From positions 62,001 to 126,000 of the forward strand of contig NZ_JAIXUB010000009.1 of assembly GCF_027484205.1 (NCBI RefSeq): a stretch of 64,000 bases of DNA, given 5' to 3'. Positions 1 through 10,614 of this stretch are shown in pieces (position 1 is the stretch's first letter; each line of letters starts with the position of its first letter). The notes beneath the pieces are model-generated. The model was not told where the DNA came from, searched no databases, and saw only the letters and a list, made by a program, of their open reading frames with translations. This DNA is from Flavobacterium sp. Lineage in GTDB: Bacteria; Bacteroidota; Bacteroidia; Flavobacteriales; Flavobacteriaceae. The position numbers and the translations under genes are program-made.

Positions 1-429
1 TTTAATTATCCTTATGCACTTTCTATTCATGATTTTGAACCTATAACTGGACGCATTCATCAACCACCACCAGTTCATCAAACTTTTGAGACAAAAGCAT
101 TCGTAGTTTGCTCATTTGTTCCAAGACTTTACGATTATCACCCATTAGCAATTCCAGCGCCATACAATCATAGTAATATAGATTCTGACGAAGTTTTGTA
201 TTATGTTGATGGTGATTTTATGAGTAGGAATGATATTAAACAAGGAAATATTTCGCTTCATCCTGCAGGAATTCCGCATGGTCCACATCCTGGCGCAGCC
301 GAAAGAAGTATCGGGAAAAAAGAAACACTTGAGTTAGCAGTAATGGTAGATACTTTTAAACCTTTAATGGTAACTGAGGAAGCTATGAAAATTGCAGATA
401 ACAACTATTTTCAATCTTGGTTAGAATAA
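1..429 (+). CDS. hmgA: homogentisate 1,2-dioxygenase, C-terminal part (5' truncated by window edge)
   Basis: Frame 1 is open from base 1: FNYPYALSIHDFEPITGRIHQPPPVHQTF...LHPAGIPHGPHPGAAERSIGKKETLELAVMVDTFKPL; typical HGD C-terminus; hppD lies downstream. Confidence 0.9.
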   Translation, partial: FNYPYALSIHDFEPITGRIHQPPPVHQTFETKAFVVCSFVPRLYDYHPLAIPAPYNHSNIDSDEVLYYVDGDFMSRNDIKQGNISLHPAGIPHGPHPGAAERSIGKKETLELAVMVDTFKPLMVTEEAMKIADNNYFQSWLE

Positions 430-432
430 CTT

Positions 433-885
433 ATGATAATAAAAAGTAAACTCTCTGCCGATCCGTTGGCTTTGATATTAGGTATAATAAGTTTGGTAAT
501 AATTCTTTTTGGGTGTTGTTGTGGAATTTTAGCAGTAGTTTCTTTAATATTAAGCATTATTGGATTAGTTTCTGCAAGTAATAGTTTGAAAGAATATTAT
601 TCAAATCCTGAGGTATATTCCCTTCAAAGTAAACAAAATGTATATGCAGCTAAGATAATTTGTATTATCGGTACAATAATTAGCGCGCTCTTTATTTTAG
701 CTTTTGCATTTGTGTTTTTTATTTATCAAATAAGCATATCTGACGTATTTAAAGAAAAAATTGAAGAAATAAATAATAGAAAAGTAAACGATTCATTGTT
801 TTATAATGAATCAATAAATGAATATAATACTAATGATTCCATTTACAAAGATTCAACTTATGTTGATACAGTAAGTTGGAAATAA
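433..885 (+). CDS. small two-TM 'CCC motif' membrane protein, unknown function
   Basis: ORF with LGIISLVIILFGCCCGILAVVSLILSIIGLVSA, a second TM segment and a polar tail. Confidence 0.75.
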   Translation: MIIKSKLSADPLALILGIISLVIILFGCCCGILAVVSLILSIIGLVSASNSLKEYYSNPEVYSLQSKQNVYAAKIICIIGTIISALFILAFAFVFFIYQISISDVFKEKIEEINNRKVNDSLFYNESINEYNTNDSIYKDSTYVDTVSWK

Positions 886-895
886 ATTAATAATT

Positions 896-2056
896 ATGGC
901 AAAAGATGTAAAATCCGTTGATTACGGACTAGAAAAAATATTTAGTGGAGCAAAAGATTTCCTTCCACTATTAGGAACAGATTATGTTGAATTTTACGTA
1001 GGAAACGCAAAACAATCAGCACATTATTACAAAACAGCTTTCGGTTTTCAATCTCATGCTTATAGAGGTTTAGAAACAGGTTCAAAAGATTCAGTAAGCT
1101 ATGTTTTGAAACAAGACAAAATACGTTTAGTTTTAACAACACCGTTAAATAGTAGTTCGCCAATTAATGATCATTTGCGTAAACATGGTGATGGCGTAAA
1201 AGTAATAGCTCTTTGGGTAGAAGACGCGAAATCTGCTTGGGAAGAAACTACTAAACGCGGTGCAAAATCATTTATGGAACCTACGGTTGAAAAAGACGAA
1301 CATGGAGAAGTAGTTCGTTCAGGAATTTATACATATGGAGAAACGGTTCACATATTTGTAGAAAGAAAAAATTATAATGGAGCGTTTTTACCAGGTTTTG
1401 TTGAATGGAAATCAGAGTATAATCCAGAACCATTAGGGTTAAAATATGTGGATCACATGGTAGGAAATGTGGGTTGGGGACAAATGAATCAATGGGTAAA
1501 ATGGTATGAAGACGTTATGGGATTTGAAAATTTCCTTTCGTTTGATGATACTCAAATTCATACAGAATATTCTGCTTTAATGAGTAAAGTAATGAGTAAT
1601 GGAAATGGAAGGATTAAATTCCCAATTAACGAACCAGCAAAAGGAAACAAAAAATCACAAATTGAAGAATATTTAGATTTTTACGAAGATTCTGGTGTGC
1701 AGCATCTTGCTGTTGCAACAGATGATATTATAAAAACCGTTGCTGGATTAAAAGCTCGCGGAGTTGAATTTCTTCCACCACCACCACAAGCTTACTATGA
1801 TGATATTCCAAATAGATTAGGCGTTCACAAAGATATGATGAAAGAAGACATTAAAGAATTACAAAAACTTTCCATTTTGGTTGATGCTGATGAAGACGGT
1901 TATCTTTTACAAATATTCACAAAACCAGTTGAAGATCGACCAACATTATTTTTTGAAATAATTCAAAGAATGGGTGCAACAGGATTTGGAGCTGGTAATT
2001 TTAAAGCACTTTTTGAGTCAATAGAAAGAGAACAAGCTTTGAGAGGAACGTTATAA
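896..2056 (+). CDS. hppD: 4-hydroxyphenylpyruvate dioxygenase
   Basis: 386 aa, two VOC halves, C-terminal LQIFTKPVEDRPTLFFEIIQRMGATGFGAGNFKALFESIEREQ. Confidence 0.95.
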   Translation: MAKDVKSVDYGLEKIFSGAKDFLPLLGTDYVEFYVGNAKQSAHYYKTAFGFQSHAYRGLETGSKDSVSYVLKQDKIRLVLTTPLNSSSPINDHLRKHGDGVKVIALWVEDAKSAWEETTKRGAKSFMEPTVEKDEHGEVVRSGIYTYGETVHIFVERKNYNGAFLPGFVEWKSEYNPEPLGLKYVDHMVGNVGWGQMNQWVKWYEDVMGFENFLSFDDTQIHTEYSALMSKVMSNGNGRIKFPINEPAKGNKKSQIEEYLDFYEDSGVQHLAVATDDIIKTVAGLKARGVEFLPPPPQAYYDDIPNRLGVHKDMMKEDIKELQKLSILVDADEDGYLLQIFTKPVEDRPTLFFEIIQRMGATGFGAGNFKALFESIEREQALRGTL

Positions 2057-2141
2057 AAGTTAAAGTTTATTAAACAATCATCAAATTACAACGTTATAGT
2101 AGTGTTGTTTTTGACAAATAAATGTTAAAGTTTGTTTTTTG

Positions 2142-2173
2142 TTGAGAATAATTCAAAAAGCGTTATATATTTG
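2142..2173 (+). promoter_or_regulatory. candidate Bacteroidota promoter (TTG-N21-TATATTTG)
   Basis: TTG at 2142-2144 and TATATTTG at 2166-2173 match the TTG/TAnnTTTG consensus. Confidence 0.55.
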
Positions 2174-2179
2174 CACTCA

Positions 2180-2292
2180 CAAAACGAAAGGGAGTGGTTT
2201 CCTGATTAGTTTTATATAAGTTTTTCATAATTTATAGTTTTTTGGTTGGTTAATAGCATAAAAACTCCGTCAATATTTGACGGAGTTTTTTT
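2180..2292 (+). ncRNA. candidate small RNA or attenuated leader (~110 nt)
   Basis: Bounded by a promoter-like element and a strong terminator; no ATG or convincing ORF in between. Confidence 0.5.
2261..2292 (+). terminator. Rho-independent terminator
   Basis: AAAACTCCGTCAA-TAT-TTGACGGAGTTTT, 13-bp stem, followed by a T run. Confidence 0.85.
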
Positions 2293-2354
2293 GTTTTAAT
2301 ACATTTGGAACAAAAATTGTATTACAGTATAAAAATCGATTAAATTATTTAAAA

Positions 2355-3131
2355 ATGAAAAAGATTATTCTGGTTGCTTTACTTTTTATAACTGTAAGTT
2401 TCGATACTCAAAAACAACCAGCATTTGACGTTGGCGAATGGTTCAAGTTTAGAATTCATTATGGACTTGTAACAGCAGGTTATGCAACTGTAGAAGTTAA
2501 AGAAGCTGTTAGAAACAATAAAAAAGTTTTTCATGCCGTTGGAAAAGGTTATACAACAGGCATGACAAAATTCTTCTTTAAAGTTGATGATACTTATGAG
2601 TCTTATTTTGATAAAGTTACAGGAAAACCATTTCAGTTTGTGAGAAAAATTGACGAAGGTGGTTATACAAAAAATCAAGAAGGTTTTTTTAATCAAGATA
2701 AAAATACTATCTTAGTAAAAGATTATAAAAAGAAAACAGAAAAAACATTTACAACATCAGAAAATGTTCAAGATATTCTTTCAACGTTCTATTATTTAAG
2801 AAATCATCCTAATGTTGATAAATTAAAAGTTGGTGAATCAATAGCAATTGATATGTTTTTTGATGATGAATCAACAAAATTTAAATTAAAATTCATTGGT
2901 AGAGAAGATGTAAAATCTAAATTTGGTACAGTTTCTTGTATGATTTTTAGACCTCTTGTTCAATCAGGAAGAGTTTTTAAAGAAGAAGAAAGTGTTACAG
3001 TTTGGATAACTGACGATGAAAACAAATTGCCAATAAGAATCAAAGCAAGTTTAGCTGTTGGTTCACTAAAAGCAGATTTAGAATCTTTTAAAGGATTAAA
3101 CAATCCATTCATGGTAAAATCAAAAAAATGA
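2355..3131 (+). CDS. DUF3108 domain-containing secreted protein
   Basis: ORF 2277..3131; ATG at 2355 gives signal peptide MKKIILVALLFITVSFD; DUF3108-like body (GEWFKFRIHYGLVTAGYATVEV). Confidence 0.8.
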   Translation: MKKIILVALLFITVSFDTQKQPAFDVGEWFKFRIHYGLVTAGYATVEVKEAVRNNKKVFHAVGKGYTTGMTKFFFKVDDTYESYFDKVTGKPFQFVRKIDEGGYTKNQEGFFNQDKNTILVKDYKKKTEKTFTTSENVQDILSTFYYLRNHPNVDKLKVGESIAIDMFFDDESTKFKLKFIGREDVKSKFGTVSCMIFRPLVQSGRVFKEEESVTVWITDDENKLPIRIKASLAVGSLKADLESFKGLNNPFMVKSKK

Positions 3132-4042
3132 GTCAAGAAACAAATTCTATAATTAAAGAATTAGATAAAAAATTTGATGCAATAAATCAAAATACAAATA
3201 CACATTTAGAAGGCTTGCTTTGGGCAAAACCAATAACCTACTGGGATTATATTCAAACAGATGCATTGTTAAATCTTCAAACGCAACGAACAACTTTGCC
3301 TGATGAAATGGTTTTTGTTATGTACCATCAAGTTAACGAATTGTTGTTTAAAATGATTCTTTGGGAAATTAAACAAGTTTGTCATTGCGAAAAACCAGAA
3401 ACTAAGTTTTTCACAGAAAGATTGACCCGAATTTCTCGTTATTTTGATATGCTAACAACTTCATTCGATATCATGGGAGATGGAATGGAAATTGAGCAAT
3501 ACATGAAATTTCGAAACACACTTACTCCTGCAAGTGGTTTTCAATCAGCTCAATACCGCATGATTGAGTTCTCTTCTACAGATTTAATTAACTTAATCGA
3601 TTATCGTTTTAGAGCAACAATTGATAGAAATACTCCTTATTCGCATGCTTTTGAGCATTTGTATTGGCAAGCAGCAGGAAAAGACCATGCAACAGGAAAA
3701 AAATCGTATTTAATTCTTGAATTTGAAAGAAAATATAAAGATGAGTTTTTACGTTATATGGAAGAATATAACACCATTAATATTTGGCAAAAATTCAAAC
3801 AATTGCCTGAGAATGACCAAAAAAATTCTGATTTAGTTGCTGCAATGCGTCACTATGATAAAACAGTAAACATCACTTGGGTTATGGGACATTTGAATGC
3901 TGCAAGAAAATATATTGGAGATGGAGATGCGACAGGTGGAAGTGATTGGAAAAAATACATGCATCCAAAATACCAAAGAAGAATATTTTTTCCCGAACTT
4001 TGGAGTGAAGACGAATTAAAAAGTTGGGGAGAAGATTGTTAA
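3128..4042 (+). CDS. tryptophan 2,3-dioxygenase family protein
   Basis: 304 aa; TYWDYIQTDALLNLQ, MVFVMYHQVNELLFKMILWEI, EHLYWQAAG; ATGA overlap with upstream gene. Confidence 0.9.
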   Translation: MSQETNSIIKELDKKFDAINQNTNTHLEGLLWAKPITYWDYIQTDALLNLQTQRTTLPDEMVFVMYHQVNELLFKMILWEIKQVCHCEKPETKFFTERLTRISRYFDMLTTSFDIMGDGMEIEQYMKFRNTLTPASGFQSAQYRMIEFSSTDLINLIDYRFRATIDRNTPYSHAFEHLYWQAAGKDHATGKKSYLILEFERKYKDEFLRYMEEYNTINIWQKFKQLPENDQKNSDLVAAMRHYDKTVNITWVMGHLNAARKYIGDGDATGGSDWKKYMHPKYQRRIFFPELWSEDELKSWGEDC

Positions 4043-4054
4043 AATAAATCACTA

Positions 4055-5278
4055 TTGAAAAAAATAGCAATTATTTTATTGGTTCTACTATCACTATATT
4101 CTTGTAAAAATCAACAGGAAGAGTATGTTATTGAAGATATTGAACCCTACAAACCAATAGTAGATTTTGGTTTCAAATATGATGATTTTAATGTTCATTA
4201 TGATACTATTGGACATCAAGATACATTTGAAAGAATTCTAAAAAAACAAAATCTTAATGGTAAAAAAGCTTCAGAAATTATAAAAATTGTCAAAGATTCT
4301 TTCCCAACACAAGTACGATTTAAAAGACCTTATGTTTGTCTTCGTTCTAAAGACAAATACAATAAACTTCAATATTTAATTTATCAACCTAATAGATTAG
4401 ACTATTATTTAATTGATTTAACCGACTCAATAGTTGGTTTCAAAAAAGCACGACCACTTACATACAAGATAAAAACAATTGCAGGAAAATTAAGTGGTTC
4501 ACTCGCGGCAACACTAAGGAATCAAAAAATTGACGCTTCATTATCAAAAAAATTAATGAAAGTTTATGCTTGGTCTATCGATTTTTTCCGACTCAAAAAA
4601 GGTGATAAATTTGCAATTTCTTTTACAGAAAGATATATAAACGATACACTCTATGATGGTGTTGATAGTTTAAGAGCTTCTTTTTTTGAATATAAAGGAG
4701 AAAAAATTTATGCTTTTCCATACCAAATAAATAATAATAGTAAAGTAGATTATTACAACGAGGAAGGAAAAGCTTTAAAGAACTATTTTCTTAAAGCACC
4801 ATTAAAATTTATTAATATAACTTCAAGATATTCTAAAAATCGTTTTCATCCAGTGCAATTAAAATGGAAACCTCACAAAGGAACTGATTATGCTGCGCCT
4901 ACTGGCACACCAATTATGGCAACAGCAACAGGAATAGTTGAAATGGCAGGTTATACCGCTGGAAATGGTAATTTTGTTAAAATTAAACACGACAAAACTT
5001 ATTCTACTCAATACCTTCATATGTCTAAAATTCTTGTAAAGCGAGGTCAACATGTTAAACAAGGAGATGTTATTGGAAAAGTTGGAAGTACAGGTTTAGC
5101 TTCTGGACCACATGTATGTTATCGTTTTTGGAAAAATGGTGTTGAGGTTGATGCTCTCAAATTAAAACTTCCAAATTCTCAACCCATGGAAAGTAGAGAT
5201 TTGCCAAGATTTAAAGAACAGATTCGTCCATTAAAAAGAGAATTAGATAGTATTGCCGAAATTGAGTTTGGAAAATAA
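4055..5278 (+). CDS. M23 family metallopeptidase
   Basis: HKGTDYAAPTGTPIMATATGIVEMAGYTAGNGNFVKIKHDKTYSTQYLHMSKI...GLASGPHVCYRFW; lipoprotein-like N-terminus; TTG start. Confidence 0.9.
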   Translation: MKKIAIILLVLLSLYSCKNQQEEYVIEDIEPYKPIVDFGFKYDDFNVHYDTIGHQDTFERILKKQNLNGKKASEIIKIVKDSFPTQVRFKRPYVCLRSKDKYNKLQYLIYQPNRLDYYLIDLTDSIVGFKKARPLTYKIKTIAGKLSGSLAATLRNQKIDASLSKKLMKVYAWSIDFFRLKKGDKFAISFTERYINDTLYDGVDSLRASFFEYKGEKIYAFPYQINNNSKVDYYNEEGKALKNYFLKAPLKFINITSRYSKNRFHPVQLKWKPHKGTDYAAPTGTPIMATATGIVEMAGYTAGNGNFVKIKHDKTYSTQYLHMSKILVKRGQHVKQGDVIGKVGSTGLASGPHVCYRFWKNGVEVDALKLKLPNSQPMESRDLPRFKEQIRPLKRELDSIAEIEFGK

Positions 5279-5384
5279 TTTTTTCCAACTACAACGTTTT
5301 CATAGATTTTTGGGCTCCAAAATTTGATTAGACATAGTTTTATCTGTAATCTTTTAGTTAATTTTGTGCATCAAAAATTTAAAG

Positions 5385-7034
5385 ATGGCACTTCAAAGTA
5401 CAAATCCTACTTCTACTTCTGTTTGGCAGAAATTACAGAATCATTTTTCTAAAATGCAAAACAATTCTATTAAAGAAATGTTTGAAAATGATGCTACAAG
5501 AGCTGAAAAATTTCACATCAAATGGAACGATTTTTTAGTAGATTATTCTAAAAACAATATCAATAAAGAAACAATTGATTTACTTTTAGAATTAACTAAG
5601 GAAGTAAATTTAAAAGACGCTATTGCAAAATATTTTCAAGGTGATTTGATTAATCAAACAGAGAATCGTGCAGTTCTTCACACCGCATTGCGTTCAAAAG
5701 AAAATCAAACAATTTTAGTTGATGGCAAAAACGTAATGCCTGAAGTTTTTGATGTAAAAAGAAAAATAAAATTATTTTCAAATGAAGTAATTTCAGGAGA
5801 AAGAAAAGGTTTTACAGGGAAAACATTTACCGATATAGTAAATATTGGAATTGGAGGTTCTGATTTAGGTCCAGCAATGGTAGTTGAAGCTTTACAATAT
5901 TATAAAAATCATTTAAACCTCCATTTTGTCTCTAATGTTGATGGCGACCATGTAAATGAAGTTATAAAAAAATTAAATCCCGAAACTACTCTTTTTGTAA
6001 TTGTTTCAAAAACATTTACTACACAAGAAACATTAACAAATTCTGAAACGATAAGAACATGGTTTTTAAAATCAGCTAAACAAGAAGATGTTGCAAAACA
6101 CTTTGTTGCAGTTTCGACAAATATTCAAAAAGTAACCGAATTTGGAATTGATTCTAATAATATTTTTCCAATGTGGGATTGGGTTGGAGGACGATTTTCA
6201 CTTTGGTCAGCTGTTGGATTGTCAATAAGTTTAGCCGTTGGATTTGATAATTTTGACAATTTATTAAAAGGAGCAAATGAAATGGATGAACATTTTAATG
6301 AAGCAACTTTTGATAAAAATATTCCTGTTATTTTAGCACTTTTAAGTATTTGGTATAACAATTTTTTTGGTGCAGAAAGTGAAGCATTAATTCCATATAC
6401 TCAATATTTACAAAAGTTAGCACCATATTTACAACAAGGAATTATGGAAAGTAATGGAAAAAGCGTTGGACGAGATGGGAAAACTGTAAACTATCAAACG
6501 GGAACAATCATTTGGGGTGAACCTGGAACAAATTCACAACACGCATTTTTTCAATTAATTCATCAAGGAACGAAATTAATTCCAACCGATTTCATTGGGT
6601 TTGTAAAACCATTGTATGGTAACGAAGACCACCATAATAAATTAATGTCAAACTATTTTGCACAAACTGAGGCATTGTTAAACGGAAAAACTGCTGAACA
6701 AGTAAAGTCTGAATTTGAACAACAAGTAATTTCAACTGAAAAAGCTAATTATTTATTACCATTTAAAGTTTTTACAGGAAACAAACCCACAAACACCATT
6801 TTAATTGACAAGTTAACTCCTCAGTCTTTAGGTTCTTTAATCGCTTTGTATGAGCATAAAATATTTGTTCAAGGAATTATTTGGAATATATTTAGTTATG
6901 ATCAATGGGGTGTTGAATTAGGTAAACAACTTGCAAATTCAATTTTAGAAGAAATAAATACGTCTGAAGTCAATAAACATGATAGTTCAACATCTTTCTT
7001 GCTAAAATATTTTTTAGATAAAAAGCTTGGTTAA
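5385..7034 (+). CDS. pgi: glucose-6-phosphate isomerase
   Basis: [81 protein letters not shown] at 5385 preferred over the TTG at 5364. Confidence 0.95.
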   Translation: MALQSTNPTSTSVWQKLQNHFSKMQNNSIKEMFENDATRAEKFHIKWNDFLVDYSKNNINKETIDLLLELTKEVNLKDAIAKYFQGDLINQTENRAVLHTALRSKENQTILVDGKNVMPEVFDVKRKIKLFSNEVISGERKGFTGKTFTDIVNIGIGGSDLGPAMVVEALQYYKNHLNLHFVSNVDGDHVNEVIKKLNPETTLFVIVSKTFTTQETLTNSETIRTWFLKSAKQEDVAKHFVAVSTNIQKVTEFGIDSNNIFPMWDWVGGRFSLWSAVGLSISLAVGFDNFDNLLKGANEMDEHFNEATFDKNIPVILALLSIWYNNFFGAESEALIPYTQYLQKLAPYLQQGIMESNGKSVGRDGKTVNYQTGTIIWGEPGTNSQHAFFQLIHQGTKLIPTDFIGFVKPLYGNEDHHNKLMSNYFAQTEALLNGKTAEQVKSEFEQQVISTEKANYLLPFKVFTGNKPTNTILIDKLTPQSLGSLIALYEHKIFVQGIIWNIFSYDQWGVELGKQLANSILEEINTSEVNKHDSSTSFLLKYFLDKKLG

Positions 7035-7218
7035 CATTAATTTTTTGTAAAATTACTACAAAATAATTGTTTTTTGTAGTAATAATTTAATTAAACTGTT
7101 AAATCAAGTATTTTGAATGTGAAATATTCAATAAATCTTCATTTGTTAACATTCTCTTAACATTGTTTTGTATTAAAAGTTAGAGTTTTGCAAAAAATAT
7201 AACTCAAAACAAAACAAC

Positions 7219-9954
7219 ATGAAAAATTTTAAACACAGCATGTATTCTGTTTTATTTCTTTTGATGACAACAGTAATGTTTTCACAAGGAAAAATTAAAG
7301 GAACAGTTGTTGACAATGAACTAGGTGGATCTTTGCCAGGTGTAAATGTTAAAATTAAAGGAACTACTAGCGGAACATCTACAGATATAGATGGAAAGTT
7401 TCAATTAAATTCTACTACAAATTCTGGTCAAGTAGTAATTACTTTTATTGGATATAAATCAATAACAGTTGATTATGCTGTAAGTAATGGCCAAACTGTT
7501 GATTTAGGAACAATTAAATTATCTTCTGATTCTAGTGAAATTGAAGAAGTAGTTATCATTGGAAAAGGAGTAATCGATTTAGCAAAAGATAGAAAAACTC
7601 CAATTGCGGTTTCTTCTATTAAAGCAAACGAAATTCAAGCAAAAATAGGTACTGCTGATATTACACAAACTATGGTAAACACACCTTCAGTTTATGTTTC
7701 AGGTCAAGCAGGAGGATTTGGAGATTCTAGAATTTCTGTTCGTGGTTTTCAACAAGATAATACAGCATTTTTATTAAATGGTCAACCAATTAATGGAATG
7801 GAAGATGGAAAAATGTATTGGTCTAACTGGTCAGGAATGGCTGATATTGCTAATGCAATTCAAATTCAAAGAGGTTTAGGTTCGTCAAAATTAGCAATTT
7901 CTTCTGTTGGAGGAACTGTAAATTTTGTTACTAAAGCTACAGAATTAAAAGAAGGAGGATTTATGTCAATGGGTGTTGCAAATGATGATTATTTTAAATC
8001 AACAGTTGCATATAACACAGGTATGAGCAAAAAAGGTTGGGGTGCAAGTTTCATGATTTCTCACTGGCAAGGTGATGGATACAATGAAGGAACTAGAGGT
8101 GAAGGTCAAAACTACTTTTTATCTGTAGGATATAAAGCAAGTGACAAACATAGTTTTAACTTTTTAGTTACTGGCGCACCGCAATCACACGATCAAAATT
8201 TTACTAAAAGAATATCTGATTATTTAGGTTTTGGAAGAAAATATAATAATAATTATGGTTATTTAAATGGTAAATATATTTCTGAAAGAACAAATTTCTA
8301 TCACAAACCTGTAGCAAACTTCAACTGGGATTATAAAATCAACAGTAAAATGGATTTATCTACTGTTTTATATGCATCTTGGGGAAGAGGTGGAGGAACT
8401 GGAAATTACGGAAGCGGAAAGAAAAGCATATCTGAATTAAATCCTTACACAGGAACAAACCAAAATACATATATTGATTTTAATCAAATTTATGCTAACA
8501 ATTCTGCAGATGCTGATGGAATTGGTTCGAGTGCAAATTATGCAATAAGAGCATCAATGAATAATCATGCTTGGTACGGTGTAGTCTCTAATTTAAAAAC
8601 TAAATTAAATGAAGATTTATCTTTAAATTTAGGTTTAGATTTAAGAACTTATCATGGAGATCATTACAGACAAATAACAAACTTTTTGGGATTAAATGGA
8701 TGGACTGAATCAAGATTTTTGAGAGATAATAATCATGTTATTCCTTCGCCAAATACTTTGCCTAGTGCAACAAATACTGTAACAGAATCATACAATATTG
8801 ATCCTTGGCATGCTTTTTTTAACAAAGCTGCGGATAATCAGAAAATAGATTATGATTATAGTGAAACTATTACCTATGGTGGCGTTTTTGGACAATTAGA
8901 ATATTCTAAAGATAATCTTTCAGCTTTCTTTCAAGGTTCTGTTTCTAATCAATCTCATCAAAGATTTGATTATTATGATTATCAAGAAGATTTTCAAGAC
9001 TCAGAAAAAGTTACAAATCTAGGTTACAACGCAAAAGCTGGAGGAAGCTACAAATTTGGAGTTAATCACTCGGTTTATGTAAATGCTGGTTTTTATAATC
9101 GTCAACCTTATCATGATAATATTTACTTGAATTTTACTAATGAGGTTAATGAATCTACTTCTAATGAAAAAATTCTTGGTCTTGAAGCAGGATATAATTT
9201 TAAATCAAAAAGATTTAACGCTAGTATAAACGCTTACAGAACTACATGGGAAGATAGAGTTGTATCTACTTCAAGAGTAATAACTGCTTTAACAGAAACA
9301 ATAGGAACAACAACATTAGTTCAAGGAGATTTAGTGTACACCTCTAATTTAGGAGTTAAACAACAACACACAGGTTTAGAGTTAGATTTTACTTATAATC
9401 CTATTAATAAATTTGATGTAAGAGGTTTTGCTTCTGTTGGAAATTGGGAATATAAAGATGATGCAGTTTCAAGAAGATTTGATGAAAGTAATAATTTATT
9501 GGACGAAACAAGAACAGATGTTGATGGAGGAAAAGTAGGTGATGGAGCTCAAACAACATGGGGTTTAGGTGCTAAATATGAAATAGTAAAAGGACTTTCA
9601 ATTGATGCAGATTGGAGAAATTATGATAAATTATATGCTAATTCTGGAGCTATAAAAGACAACTTAGAATTACCATCATATGATTTAGTTGATGCAGGAA
9701 TTACTTATAAAATGTTGGTAGGAAAAGACAATAAGAACTCTGTTGTTTTCAGAATCAATATGAACAACGTTTTTGATGAAGTTTACTTATCTGAAATTAC
9801 TGGAACTCCAATTAAATCTTCAGCTTTTTTAAGTGGAACCTCTGGACCAACTTACCAATCAGCTGGAAGAGTCTACAAAGGGATAGCTGATGGAAACCAA
9901 GGTTACTTCGGTTTCGGAAGAACTTGGAATGTTTCATTACGTTACAATTTCTAA
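7219..9954 (+). CDS. TonB-dependent receptor with N-terminal carboxypeptidase-regulatory-like domain
   Basis: Signal peptide, GKIKGTVVDNELGGSLPGVNVKIKGTTSGTSTDIDGKF, plug domain, C-terminal VSLRYNF. Confidence 0.92.
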   Translation: MKNFKHSMYSVLFLLMTTVMFSQGKIKGTVVDNELGGSLPGVNVKIKGTTSGTSTDIDGKFQLNSTTNSGQVVITFIGYKSITVDYAVSNGQTVDLGTIKLSSDSSEIEEVVIIGKGVIDLAKDRKTPIAVSSIKANEIQAKIGTADITQTMVNTPSVYVSGQAGGFGDSRISVRGFQQDNTAFLLNGQPINGMEDGKMYWSNWSGMADIANAIQIQRGLGSSKLAISSVGGTVNFVTKATELKEGGFMSMGVANDDYFKSTVAYNTGMSKKGWGASFMISHWQGDGYNEGTRGEGQNYFLSVGYKASDKHSFNFLVTGAPQSHDQNFTKRISDYLGFGRKYNNNYGYLNGKYISERTNFYHKPVANFNWDYKINSKMDLSTVLYASWGRGGGTGNYGSGKKSISELNPYTGTNQNTYIDFNQIYANNSADADGIGSSANYAIRASMNNHAWYGVVSNLKTKLNEDLSLNLGLDLRTYHGDHYRQITNFLGLNGWTESRFLRDNNHVIPSPNTLPSATNTVTESYNIDPWHAFFNKAADNQKIDYDYSETITYGGVFGQLEYSKDNLSAFFQGSVSNQSHQRFDYYDYQEDFQDSEKVTNLGYNAKAGGSYKFGVNHSVYVNAGFYNRQPYHDNIYLNFTNEVNESTSNEKILGLEAGYNFKSKRFNASINAYRTTWEDRVVSTSRVITALTETIGTTTLVQGDLVYTSNLGVKQQHTGLELDFTYNPINKFDVRGFASVGNWEYKDDAVSRRFDESNNLLDETRTDVDGGKVGDGAQTTWGLGAKYEIVKGLSIDADWRNYDKLYANSGAIKDNLELPSYDLVDAGITYKMLVGKDNKNSVVFRINMNNVFDEVYLSEITGTPIKSSAFLSGTSGPTYQSAGRVYKGIADGNQGYFGFGRTWNVSLRYNF

Positions 9955-9981
9955 GTTAAACAACTTTAAAATTATACTTAA

Positions 9982-10017
9982 AAAACGGCATTCTTAACTT
10001 AAGAGTGCCGTTTTTTT
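9982..10017 (+). terminator. Rho-independent terminator
   Basis: AAAACGGCATTCTT-AACTT-AAGAGTGCCGTTTT plus T run. Confidence 0.85.
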
Positions 10018-10059
10018 ATTCTTTTTTTCTATATTTGTTAAAATAAAAAATATATTTTC

Positions 10060-10482
10060 ATGTACAATTTCATTCAAAAATTTCATTCTGGCTGGGCTTA
10101 TTTAGCTCTGCTATTACTTTTTGTTGCTGTTATAAATTCATTAATGGGTTATTTGTCTAAAAAAGAGTTTCTACCAAAAGATAGAAAAATAGCACTTTTT
10201 GCACTAATTGCAATTCATATCCAATTGGTAGTTGGTTTAATTTTATATTTTGTTTCTCCTCTTGGTAAAGACAGCTTAGGAAATATGAAAGACGCTGCTT
10301 TAAGACTTACTTCGTTAGAACATCCTCTAATAAATATTATAGCAATAGCATTAATTACAATTGGTTGGTCTAAACACAAAAAAGGAACAACAAGCGAAGC
10401 TAAATTTAAACCTTTGAGTTTTCTTTATGCAATTGGTTTACTTTTGATTTTAATAAGAATACCATGGTCAACATGGTTGTAA
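10060..10482 (+). CDS. integral membrane protein of unknown function, four TM segments
   Basis: 140 aa hydrophobic ORF MYNFIQKFHSGWAYLALLLLFVAVINSLMGYLSKK. Confidence 0.8.
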   Translation: MYNFIQKFHSGWAYLALLLLFVAVINSLMGYLSKKEFLPKDRKIALFALIAIHIQLVVGLILYFVSPLGKDSLGNMKDAALRLTSLEHPLINIIAIALITIGWSKHKKGTTSEAKFKPLSFLYAIGLLLILIRIPWSTWL

Positions 10483-10488
10483 AAATAT

Positions 10489-10511
10489 AAGTCCTGAAAA
10501 GGACTTTTTTT
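10489..10511 (+). terminator. short Rho-independent terminator
   Basis: AGTCC-TGAAAA-GGACT followed by a T run. Confidence 0.65.
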
Positions 10512-10614
10512 AGCCAATAACTTGATTAGGAAATGTTAACTAAAGATAAATTTATCTGCCAAAATTCAATTAAGGTATAGTCTTTGTTAATCAGTTAAAT
10601 TTAAAACTTTAATT

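Noticed and set aside
942-1163. 73-aa minus-strand ORF inside hppD
   Set aside because: Antisense to a well-supported CDS, with no family resemblance.
2221-2292. Classical Trp leader-peptide attenuator upstream of the tryptophan dioxygenase gene
   Set aside because: No ATG-initiated leader ORF with clustered Trp codons was found, although an attenuator of another type remains possible.
10060-10482. Possible automatic annotation of this ORF as ribosomal protein L27 or a cytochrome
   Set aside because: The sequence is a four-TM membrane protein with no L27 signature and no clear haem-ligand pattern; left as unknown.
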